DNA of 7,080 nt from Anaerolineales bacterium (GCA_024763295.1 JANTFU010000114.1:1-7080); one strand, 5' to 3'. Shown: positions 1 to 6,462, numbered from the stretch's first letter. Translations and numbers: made by a program. Notes: a model not told the origin generated them from the letters alone.

Positions 1-494
1 TCCCAGAGTTCCACGCCAAACTCTGCGGCACCTTGCTCCATTTCGGCGCGGTTAGCGCCAGCGGCGAAGGATTTGTCTTTCCATTTCTTTTTAACGGATT
101 TGACCTTCAAGTCCATCAACGAACGCGAGGGACGCACCAATGCGGTGGCGGTGATAAGTCCGGTAATCTCGTCACAGGCGAAGAGGGCTTTTTGCATGGT
201 TGTCTCACGCGGGATGCCGGTGTGATCGGCGTGGCTCAAGATGGCGCGCACGATTTCTTCCGAAACGCCGCGCTCGCGCAAGATGGGCGCACCCGCTGTG
301 GGGTGTTCTTCCAGCGTAGGGTGGATTTCCCAATCGAAGTCGTGCAATAAGCCGACCACACCCCACAAATCGGCATCTTCTCCCAGTTTTTCGGCATACC
401 AGCGCATGGCAGCTTCAACCGCGAGCATGTGCTTGACCAAATTTTCGTTCTTTACAAATTCGCGCACGAGCGCGAGAGCTTCTGAGCGTTCCAT
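1..494 (-). CDS. HD-domain hydrolase (COG2316-like), 3' end outside window
   Basis: The visible part is 164 codons with no stop before the window edge, so the C-terminus is missing. It reads as a small cytoplasmic HD-superfamily metal-dependent phosphohydrolase. The putative metal ligands are H22, the H51-D52 doublet in VVGLLHDFDWE, H88 in SHADHTG and D108 in ACDEITG. The order H...HD...H...D and the later segment TGLITATALVRPS match the stand-alone HD proteins of about 185-190 residues that I know as COG2316. If so, only some 20-25 residues are missing. The substrate is unknown. The start ATG is supported by AAGGAG at 500-505, five bases upstream. The gene lies 68 bp after the antitoxin-like gene on the same strand and may be the last visible member of that short operon. 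The HD fold is clear; the subfamily is inferred from recalled motifs. Confidence 0.85.
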   Translation of the reverse strand, partial: MERSEALALVREFVKNENLVKHMLAVEAAMRWYAEKLGEDADLWGVVGLLHDFDWEIHPTLEEHPTAGAPILRERGVSEEIVRAILSHADHTGIPRETTMQKALFACDEITGLITATALVRPSRSLMDLKVKSVKKKWKDKSFAAGANRAEMEQGAAEFGVELW

Positions 495-535
495 TTTATC
501 TCCTTGGTTTTGTGTTTGTGGGGTGTCGTTTCCTG

Positions 536-560
536 CGTGAAACGTGAAACGTGTTACGTG
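536..560. repeat. Heptamer tandem repeat (CGTGAAA-type, about 3.6 units)
   Basis: Consecutive 7-base units read cgtgaaa, cgtgaaa, cgtgtta, cgtg in the gap between the antitoxin-like gene and the HD gene. The first units also pair with cgtttc at 527-532, giving a 6-bp stem (527-532 with 539-544) around a 6-base loop. There is no T-run after it in the leftward direction, so it is not a convincing terminator. It may be a short replication-slippage repeat or a fragment of a dispersed intergenic element. Confidence 0.5.
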
Positions 561-562
561 GG

Positions 563-760
563 TTATAGCATCCCCAATACTTTCAAGTTTCCAATAACTT
601 CTTCGTGAGAAATCGTTTCTTCGTCTTGCCGCTCTAATATGGTTGCAAGATCGTCCATATCTTCCAATAAGGCTTCAAATGCTTCAATCGGCAAAATAAC
701 GCTGACTTTTTTACCCTTTTCATCGACGATATATTGCAAGTTCAGGTCACTAATTTTCAC
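563..760 (-). CDS. Orphan antitoxin-like protein (Phd/RelB-type small protein)
   Basis: This is a small acidic protein of 65 residues (72 if the ATG at 781 is used). It has the core QYIVDEKGKKVSVILPIEAF, then EALLEDMDDLATILERQDEE and the tail TISHEEVIGNLK. This arrangement, a short strand pair, a helix rich in Leu/Glu/Asp and a C-terminal 'ISHEE' helix, is typical of antitoxin halves of RelE/ParE-type toxin-antitoxin pairs. No toxin gene follows: only 68 bp separate it from the HD gene, so it appears orphaned. I chose the GTG at 760 because AGGA lies ten bases upstream (771-774), the conserved core starts eight residues later, and it overlaps the end of the SanA-like gene by 11 bp, which suits translational coupling. 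The in-frame ATG at 781 (32-bp overlap) has no clear ribosome-binding site. The family call is by pattern; a regulator without toxin function is equally possible. Confidence 0.7.
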   Translation of the reverse strand: MKISDLNLQYIVDEKGKKVSVILPIEAFEALLEDMDDLATILERQDEETISHEEVIGNLKVLGML

Positions 761-1457
761 TATTGCTATTTCCTGCTTCATCAAAAATAGGCTCATATTC
801 ACCAAGCACGGGCAGCGGATGCGAAATATGCACATCCCAGAGCGCGGTTACAGTGGCAAGCGTTTCGCGGATATTCCAAAAAATCCGCGAGCGTTTCAAA
901 TAATAACGCAAGTCGGCGCTAACGCCATTGCTATCGACGCCGAGTTGATCGCAGAGATAAAGCGCGCGCGGCAGGTGGAACGCTTGGGTAACAAGAATCG
1001 CCTCCTCGACGCCGAAAATTTCCCTTGCGCGGTAGCAAGTATCGTAGGTGCGGCGTCCCGCGTAATCGCGCACAATGTCATCGGCGGGCACTCCCAGTCC
1101 AACGGCGTATTCCAGCATGGCGGACGGTTCATCATAATCCACAAAGCGATTATCTCCACTCATCAGAATTTTATCGACTTTACCTTGGAAGTAGAGATCG
1201 CTCGCCGCCTGAACCCGGTCCCGTAAAACGGGCGTGGGACTGCCATCACGATAGAGTCCCGCGCCAAAAACAATCGCGACCGGCGCATGTGGGGCATCTT
1301 CGGCTTTGTAGATGCGCCCTCGGCTGTGCAAGGTGGTCATTAACCGCGCAAAAAGCAGGATGCCGCCCCCGAGTATAGCAAGTATAAAAAGAAGTTTAAT
1401 TGCAAACAAAATGAGTTTTTTGAGTACAAGCAAGAGCTTGCGGAGCCAACTTAACAT
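750..1457 (-). CDS. SanA/YdcF (DUF218) family membrane protein
   Basis: This 235-residue protein has a short basic N-terminus and one membrane segment at about 14-38, followed by a DUF218 domain at about 58-210. The motifs match the SanA branch: IVFGAG (62-67), RDG.PTPVLRDRV (70-82), SGDN (100-103), DYAGRRTYDTCYRA (131-144) and TQAFHLPRAL (158-167). E. coli SanA affects envelope permeability to vancomycin at high temperature. The biochemical activity of the family is not settled, although the fold is Rossmann-like with conserved Asp, Arg and His residues. The basic N-terminus before the membrane segment predicts that the domain faces outward. The start has only a weak, distant AAGG (1470-1473). 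The gene overlaps the antitoxin-like gene downstream. A hairpin terminator lies 26 bp upstream, so it is either expressed from a weak local promoter or by read-through from the transporter operon. Confidence 0.88.
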   Translation of the reverse strand: MLSWLRKLLLVLKKLILFAIKLLFILAILGGGILLFARLMTTLHSRGRIYKAEDAPHAPVAIVFGAGLYRDGSPTPVLRDRVQAASDLYFQGKVDKILMSGDNRFVDYDEPSAMLEYAVGLGVPADDIVRDYAGRRTYDTCYRAREIFGVEEAILVTQAFHLPRALYLCDQLGVDSNGVSADLRYYLKRSRIFWNIRETLATVTALWDVHISHPLPVLGEYEPIFDEAGNSNSEN

Positions 1458-1470
1458 TGCGCGATTTTAC

Positions 1471-1511
1471 CTTAAAAAGCAAACTTCCGAAGTTTTCAAA
1501 ACTTCGGAAGT
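1471..1511 (-). terminator. Probable intrinsic terminator after phnE
   Basis: Bases 1483-1496 and 1498-1511 form a perfect 14-bp inverted repeat around one base (acttccgaagtttt / aaaacttcggaagt). In practice the A/T pairs at the tip would open into a loop. Read on the minus strand, the hairpin is followed by the T-rich tail TTGCTTTTT. It lies about 100 bp after the phnE stop and immediately before the SanA-like gene. The tail is interrupted by GC, so efficiency may be partial. Each arm is itself nearly palindromic, which leaves open that this is a dispersed repeat or a protein site instead. Confidence 0.6.
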
Positions 1512-1614
1512 CTGGAGAAGACACTCATTTTTTGATTTTGTGGGTCTAATTTACAAAGGCTCGCCAGAGAAAAATGCGCCTTCGCGGAGAAAAAACCGCG
1601 TGTCTCGTAGATGA

Positions 1615-3426
1615 TTAAACGTATCGCTCGCGAACAGCCGAGCTAATATAGTCCATCGCCGCAACGACGATAGCAATAGCCAACATCTGTGCGCTGGCGG
1701 CACGGTAGTTTAGCAAGTTGATGTTTTGCAACAGGAGGAAGCCGATACCGCCACCGCCCGCAAAACCGATGATGGTGGACATACGCACGTTAATATCCCA
1801 GCGATACATGGTGAATGAGACGTAAGGCGGCACAACCTGCGGGATAACCCCGTAGATAATTGTCTGCAAGCGGTTTGCGCCTGTAGACTGGATCGCTTCT
1901 AAAGGTCCTTCCATGATGTTTTCAACCTGTTCGGAGTAGAGCTTGCCCAGCGCCGCGATGGTATGTAACGCCAGCGCCATCGAACCGGCGAAGGGACCGA
2001 TCCCAACCCAAACGACGAAAATGATTGCCCAAACGAGCGGCTCAATCGAGCGGATTGCGTTGAAGACAGTGCGAACGGCAAAATAGACAACCAAACCGGT
2101 CGGCATGGTCTGACGAGGTTTGGTGAAAATTCCCAGTGCTAAACCGCCTAATCCGCCGAGAATCACCGCCCACCAATATAACGCCTGATAATTATTATAT
2201 TGGTAGAACCAGTTCAAGACCAATGCAATCAACCAGAAAAGGAAAGCGCCGGCTGCGGCTGTGAGGACAATTTGCAAAATATGGATGACGCCATCTGCCT
2301 TCCGGTTTAACTTCAAGGCAGATTTGCTCGCAAAGCCGCTCAAAATTCCAGCGCCTGTCAGTGCGGTCATTACGCCAATTGCCATGCCTAGAATATCACC
2401 CAAGTCACGGATGAAGCGCCCCAAAAAGCCCAGCGAGCCTAAATGCTCAGAGAGATATTCCCCGACATTCATCGCGAGGGCAGAAAGCAAGTAGCTAGTG
2501 AGAACGCCAATTAGTCCAATGACAAGCATCTCTAGTCCGCGAGCAATTTTTTGGTTGGCAATGCTATCTTCATCACGATTCATTTCTCGGCGGATGCCCC
2601 ACCAAGTGATAACTGCGCCCAGCACAAAACCAACGAAGGTGAGCAAGGTGCTCGAAGTTAGGTTTTGACTTAATGTTGAAAGCCACTTGGAAATTAAAAT
2701 CCCTATGTATGCCCCAACGGGGATGAAAAGAATCGCTAATGACATGCCCAAAAGGGAATTTTTTACATCCTTCATCAGGTTGCGGGCGGCAATAAAGCTT
2801 AGCGGAATAGCCAACAAGGTACCAAAAGTAGTCGCCAACAACGCGAGAAATACCGTCTCAACAATTTTATCCCAAGTATCGCGGGCTGTCTGTGTCCATC
2901 TTGGCGCGCCGACTTTGGTGCGGGTAATTGCTTGAATTTCTTGTACTTCTTCGCTCGGTCGGTTTGATAGGCGAACTTCTACTTCAAAATGACCGTTTTC
3001 ATCCGCTTCAATTTTGCCAATCTGCAAATTTACATCGCTACCGTTAGGCAAAAAGTTGATTGGTCCCGTTCCGTAAGGCTCAAAATTAAAGCCTTCAATC
3101 ATCACTTTTGCTCGCGGTTCGGCACAGGCGGGGGTCATGGTGATATAAGGCTCGCTTGTATCAGTTGGTGTCGGTGCTTCGAAGCCTGCATCAGGACAAG
3201 GTACCATAACAGGCAAAGAAACCATGTGATCTTCGGTATCATATTCAAATAATTGCGGATGGGCTAAAGCGCGCAAAATACGCGTTAATTGTTCCTGACG
3301 ATGTTCCGACTTTGTTTCAGCCAAATCTACTTTAGTGACCTGAAAACCATAAGCATAAGCCACCAAAGCCAAAACTACAGCCAAGCCAACGCCCAAAGAG
3401 TGTAGTAAAGTACGTTTCTTTTTCAT
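1615..3426 (-). CDS. phnE: PhnE-type ABC permease with added Ig-like domain and membrane insertion
   Basis: This is the membrane subunit of a phosphonate/phosphite/phosphate-class importer. At 603 residues it is about twice the usual 260-290. Domain order: membrane anchor (9-29); extracytoplasmic region (31-180) with an Ig-like, IPT/TIG-type stretch at about 92-172 (ITMTP..., MIEGFNF, ADENGHFEVEVRL); first PhnE core helix (about 187-218, WDKIVETVFLALLATTFGTL); extra hydrophobic segments at about 224-246, 258-276, 296-320, 341-366, 379-406 and 414-434; then the rest of the PhnE core from about 441. The core includes the coupling motif EAIQSTGANRLQTIIYGVIP (510-529), MSTIIGFAGGGGIGF (549-563) and the family-typical tail. 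ATG 3426 has GGAG five bases upstream of the ACAAC spacer, overlapping the phnC stop; only 8 bp separate the two genes. PhnE identity is firm; the Ig-like call is by pattern and helix limits are estimates. Confidence 0.9.
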   Translation of the reverse strand: MKKKRTLLHSLGVGLAVVLALVAYAYGFQVTKVDLAETKSEHRQEQLTRILRALAHPQLFEYDTEDHMVSLPVMVPCPDAGFEAPTPTDTSEPYITMTPACAEPRAKVMIEGFNFEPYGTGPINFLPNGSDVNLQIGKIEADENGHFEVEVRLSNRPSEEVQEIQAITRTKVGAPRWTQTARDTWDKIVETVFLALLATTFGTLLAIPLSFIAARNLMKDVKNSLLGMSLAILFIPVGAYIGILISKWLSTLSQNLTSSTLLTFVGFVLGAVITWWGIRREMNRDEDSIANQKIARGLEMLVIGLIGVLTSYLLSALAMNVGEYLSEHLGSLGFLGRFIRDLGDILGMAIGVMTALTGAGILSGFASKSALKLNRKADGVIHILQIVLTAAAGAFLFWLIALVLNWFYQYNNYQALYWWAVILGGLGGLALGIFTKPRQTMPTGLVVYFAVRTVFNAIRSIEPLVWAIIFVVWVGIGPFAGSMALALHTIAALGKLYSEQVENIMEGPLEAIQSTGANRLQTIIYGVIPQVVPPYVSFTMYRWDINVRMSTIIGFAGGGGIGFLLLQNINLLNYRAASAQMLAIAIVVAAMDYISSAVRERYV

Positions 3427-3434
3427 GTTGTCTC

Positions 3435-4187
3435 CTACCCGACACGCTCGGCTTCGCGCCCATAGATTTCTTTGAATTTCTCATCATCAATTTCGTCCGG
3501 TTTACCGTCAAACATCAGTTGACCGTTATTCAATGCAACCACACGATCGGCGTAGCGATGCACCAAATCTAGGAAGTGTAAGCTGCATAAAACGGTAACG
3601 CCATCTTCTTTATTGATTTTTTCCAAGTATTGCATGATGGAATGCGCTAAGACCGGATCCAAACTGGCTACCGGCTCATCCGCCAAGATAATTGCCGGAT
3701 TTTGCATCATCGCGCGAGCGATTCCGACCCGTTGTTGCTGCCCACCGCTAAGCTCGTCTGCGCGGTGATGGGCTTTGTCGGCAATCCCGACACGCTCCAA
3801 CTGTTTCATCGCATTCTCTATATCACTTTTCGGGAAACGATTAAAAACGCTCATCGCGGGGTTTACATATCCCAGGCGTCCTGAAAGGACATTTGTTAAA
3901 ACAGATGAACGATGTACCAAGTTGAAATGCTGAAAAACCATCCCGATACGACGGCGCACAAGCCGAAGTTCATCATCGTTTGCCTTGGCAATATTCATCC
4001 CCTCCCAAAAAATATCGCCGTCGGTTGGTTCAATCAGACGGTTGATACAACGCAATAATGTCGATTTGCCGGAGCCGCTTAGCCCAATGACGGCTAAAAA
4101 CTCTCCTTGCGGCACGTCAAAGCTAACGTCATTTAATGCTTTAACGCCGCCGTCATAAATTTTGGTCAGATTTTTAATGCTTAGCAT
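3435..4187 (-). CDS. phnC: PhnC-type ABC transporter ATPase
   Basis: This 250-residue cytoplasmic ATPase powers the importer by binding PhnE on the inner face of the membrane. All nucleotide-binding elements are intact: Walker A GLSGSGKST (35-43), Q-loop Q86 in MVFQHFNLV, signature LSGGQQQR (146-153), Walker B with catalytic glutamate ILADEP (167-172), D-loop SLDP (175-178) and H-loop H204. The PhnC-typical stretches FQ.FNLV.R.SVL.NVL.GRLG and VLCSLHFLDLVHRYADR support the assignment over general amino-acid or phosphate (PstB) ATPases. Length is normal. The start ATG has GGTGG six bases upstream. It is followed by phnE after 8 bp, and preceded by a 439-bp gene-free leader and the terminator of the binding-protein gene, so its dosage may be set separately from that protein. 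Confidence 0.95.
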   Translation of the reverse strand: MLSIKNLTKIYDGGVKALNDVSFDVPQGEFLAVIGLSGSGKSTLLRCINRLIEPTDGDIFWEGMNIAKANDDELRLVRRRIGMVFQHFNLVHRSSVLTNVLSGRLGYVNPAMSVFNRFPKSDIENAMKQLERVGIADKAHHRADELSGGQQQRVGIARAMMQNPAIILADEPVASLDPVLAHSIMQYLEKINKEDGVTVLCSLHFLDLVHRYADRVVALNNGQLMFDGKPDEIDDEKFKEIYGREAERVG

Positions 4188-4219
4188 AAGTAACCACCAT
4201 GGGGTAAGAACATAAGAAG

Positions 4220-4277
4220 CTGTTTAATAAGCCCTAGCAAGGAAGACAAAGCGTCCTCTTGCCATCTCTTTAAACAG
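4220..4277 (-). promoter_or_regulatory. Structured leader RNA candidate before phnC
   Basis: In the minus-strand transcript an outer perfect 8-bp stem (4270-4277 with 4220-4227, CUGUUUAA/UUAAACAG) encloses an inner hairpin (4262 to 4237). The inner hairpin has ten pairs, including one G-U, a single bulged C and the loop GCUUU. No T-run follows, so it is not an intrinsic terminator. It ends about 32 bases before the phnC start codon, where it could influence mRNA stability or translation. It matches no riboswitch class I recognise; function is inference only. Confidence 0.35.
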
Positions 4278-4570
4278 TGATTCTTTGAATTATTTGGGCT
4301 AAAGTTCAGCATAAAGATTATTGCCTACACAGTTTTTTGAAAAAAGAAAAAGTTCTACGAAATCTGTGAACTTTGCAAAGCATACTCGAATAGTACCGTG
4401 ATAAACGAAGATTTCAGTCCCATAAAAATCAAAGAAACGAAAGAATTTATCAATAGCCTTTTACATAAGTGCTCTGTTGCTATTCTCCGTAGCGTATGTG
4501 CGAGAAGTCTGTGTCGAGGATAACGTAAAGAGGGGCGAAAACAGACTTTTCTTTTGCAAAAGAGCTAACG

Positions 4571-4610
4571 AAAAAAAAGTCCCAGACAGGGAAAAACCCT
4601 GTCTGGGACT
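4571..4610 (-). terminator. Strong intrinsic terminator after the binding-protein gene
   Basis: A perfect 14-bp GC-rich stem (4578-4591 with 4597-4610, agtcccagacaggg / ccctgtctgggact) with a 5-base loop is followed on the minus strand by eight consecutive T's (4571-4578). It starts 16 bp after the stop codon of the binding-protein gene. This is a textbook intrinsic terminator. It lies inside the transporter cluster, so phnC and phnE need read-through or their own promoter. Confidence 0.92.
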
Positions 4611-4626
4611 GAACTATAGGGGAGGT

Positions 4627-6462
4627 TTATTCGCCGAGATTTTCCAAAGTGATGCCAACTGCCTGCACCATTTCACGGACGAAGTCGTATTCAGCATCAG
4701 TAGCGCTTTCGATGCCTGTCCAGCCATAGAAGTCATTATTCCCAATCGAATCTGCCCATGCGTCGGTCGCAGAGAAAGCAACCAAAGCATCTTCAATTTG
4801 AGCGCGCAGGTCTTCGGGGAAATCAGGACCGAAGGACATGGTGTCGTTCGGAATCGGGTCGGAGATGGTTAGGATAGCCAGCTTTTGGATGACATCCGGA
4901 GCCTCTTCGCGGATATTGGGGCGAGCATCCAAAGGACGCCATTCGCCACAGTAGAGTTTGCCTTCGTCATTCAGGGCACAGCTATCAATGACATCGTCAG
5001 GAATATCGTACATATCTTCGGTGACTTTGCCATCCAGCCAGTCCTGATAAGTCCACCAAGGACCGCCATCAGATTCAGGGGAAAGGGGAACGCTGAAGTA
5101 GGTGGTTGCGAAGTCAACTTCACCGTTATAAACGGCTTTGACGGCTGCGGTGTGTCCACCGGTTTCAACGGTTTCACCGGGTTCAATACCGGCTTTTTGG
5201 AACATGGTCACAGGAACCATATAACCGGAGGTAGAGCCAGCATCCGGATAACCCCAAGTCTTGCCTGCTAAATCTTCAAAGCTCTTGATGTCGCTATCGC
5301 GAGCAACGAGGAATTGGGTGAAGTATACCGGGAAACCATAGCGGATGGCTTTGAAGGCAACATCCACGCCACAGCGTTGGTTAGCAAGTGCGTAGCCCAA
5401 ACCGGGGATAAAGCCCATGGTATCTTCGGGGGAAGCGCACATTTCTTCGATCGTAGCTGCATAAGAAGTCGGGACAACCACTTCAAAATTCAAGCCGGTG
5501 GCTTCTTTCAAAGCGTCAGCCATAATTTCACCACCGCTAACGATTACGCCGGTATCTACAGAGGGAACGAATAGAACCTTGATCGGGTGATCTTCAGAAC
5601 CGATCTCGGGCGGGAAGAGATCGTCATAGGTCACATTGAAATCAGGACCAAAGAACTTTTTATTGAGTTCTTCGAGGAAACCGTTTTGCATTAATACCTT
5701 CAACGCGGCATTGGTCGGTTCGACCAAGTCACTGCCCTTGGGGAAGATGAAGCCGAGTTGGTCGCTGGAGAGAGAATCACCAACGAGTTTCAGGGATTCA
5801 GCATTTTCGCCCAAGTAACCCTGACCGGCGGTTTCGTCCATGATAACAGCATCAATATCGCCGGCGAGCAACGCCTGTACAGCAAAGGGGAACTGTTCAA
5901 AGGCTTCGATGCGGTCAGCGGGCAGATAGTTCAACGCGGTCTCGTAGTTGGTAGTGCCGGTTTGGGTACCAAGTTTCAGGTCAGGATTGTCAACGATATC
6001 TTGAATACCGGTAATGCGGTCTTCATCAGCGCGGACAAGCAAACGCTGTTCAATGGCGACATAGCCCATCGAGAAATCTACGATTTCAGCGCGATCATCG
6101 GTGATGGTAACACCGTCAGCGCCGACATCAAATTGACCGTCAGCAACAGCTTGAATCATGCCTTCCCATGCCGATTCAACAAATTTTGGGGTGCAGTTAA
6201 GCAAATTGCACATTTCATTCCAAATTTCATAATCCCAGCCAGCGCCTTCGCCGGTTTCAGGATCAATATAGTTGAAGGGCAAATAAGCATTTTCGACGGT
6301 AACAGTGATTTCACGACCGCCGAGGTCAGGCAATGCACCCTCTTCTGCTGCGGGAGCAGCGGGTTCTTCTGCCGGCGCTTCGGTTGCGGGCGCGCCGCAA
6401 GCAGCAAGAACCAATGCGCCAATGACAAGCATGGCAAAGAGCAAATACGATACTTTCTTCAT
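4627..6462 (-). CDS. Dual-module substrate-binding lipoprotein: SBP_bac_3 module fused to PhnD-like module
   Basis: This 611-residue extracytoplasmic lipoprotein captures ligand for the PhnC/PhnE importer. It has a signal peptide with lipobox LAAC (19-22, lipidated C22) and an Ala/Glu/Pro tether to about 47. Module 1 (about 50-272) is amino-acid type: AYLPFNY, GWDYEIWNEMC, ITDDRAEIVDFS with R124, GTQTGTTNYE and AVIMDE with D209, the usual contacts for an amino acid's carboxyl and amino groups. Module 2 (about 292-611) is PhnD-like: KVLFVPS, WGYPDAGSTSGYMVP with S410-T411-S412-G413, TGGHTAAVKAVYNGEVDFAT with H437, and SDPIPND (534-540). Either module alone would be a complete binding protein. 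About 60 residues (456-515) appear inserted in module 2. ATG 6462 has AAGGAG at 6469-6474, six bases upstream. The frame is continuous across the junction with no sign of a frameshift. Confidence 0.92.
   Translation of the reverse strand: MKKVSYLLFAMLVIGALVLAACGAPATEAPAEEPAAPAAEEGALPDLGGREITVTVENAYLPFNYIDPETGEGAGWDYEIWNEMCNLLNCTPKFVESAWEGMIQAVADGQFDVGADGVTITDDRAEIVDFSMGYVAIEQRLLVRADEDRITGIQDIVDNPDLKLGTQTGTTNYETALNYLPADRIEAFEQFPFAVQALLAGDIDAVIMDETAGQGYLGENAESLKLVGDSLSSDQLGFIFPKGSDLVEPTNAALKVLMQNGFLEELNKKFFGPDFNVTYDDLFPPEIGSEDHPIKVLFVPSVDTGVIVSGGEIMADALKEATGLNFEVVVPTSYAATIEEMCASPEDTMGFIPGLGYALANQRCGVDVAFKAIRYGFPVYFTQFLVARDSDIKSFEDLAGKTWGYPDAGSTSGYMVPVTMFQKAGIEPGETVETGGHTAAVKAVYNGEVDFATTYFSVPLSPESDGGPWWTYQDWLDGKVTEDMYDIPDDVIDSCALNDEGKLYCGEWRPLDARPNIREEAPDVIQKLAILTISDPIPNDTMSFGPDFPEDLRAQIEDALVAFSATDAWADSIGNNDFYGWTGIESATDAEYDFVREMVQAVGITLENLGE

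Larger units (their letters stand above)
4188..4626. other. Gene-free stretch between binding-protein gene and phnC
   Basis: This 439-bp AT-rich stretch holds, in the direction of minus-strand transcription: the terminator of the binding-protein gene (4571-4610); a 12-bp palindrome cttttgcaaaag (4551-4562); a similar 10-bp palindrome ctttgcaaag (4371-4380); an 8-bp inverted repeat aaagttca/tgaacttt (4301-4308 with 4367-4374); and the nested hairpin directly before phnC (4220-4277). I see no credible protein on either strand: the plus-strand frame starting at 4477 runs antisense into the binding-protein gene. I found no good -35/-10 pair for phnC; the nearest matches are weak. Confidence 0.7.

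Noticed and set aside
536..560. CRISPR-like repeat
   Set aside because: The unit is only seven bases with no spacers, and no cas genes are present.
563..835. Longer 90-residue form of the antitoxin-like protein starting at 835
   Set aside because: The extra N-terminal residues are antisense-like filler with Cys and Arg, lack a ribosome-binding site and would overlap the SanA-like gene by 86 bp.
639..1226. Open frame on the plus strand (195 codons)
   Set aside because: It is antisense to the SanA-like gene, whose motifs are unmistakable, and has no ribosome-binding site.
1583..1600. Small inverted repeat cgcgg/ccgcg after phnE as a terminator
   Set aside because: It has only five pairs with an 8-base loop and no T-run after it on the minus strand; the longer hairpin at 1483-1511 is the better candidate.
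4278..4500. Promoter for phnC
   Set aside because: Possible -35 boxes (TTGATA, TTGCAA) have no acceptable -10 at 16-18 bases, so no call was made.
4477..4872. Open frame on the plus strand starting in the gap before phnC
   Set aside because: It crosses the terminator hairpin and then runs antisense to the C-terminus of the binding protein; the composition is not protein-like.
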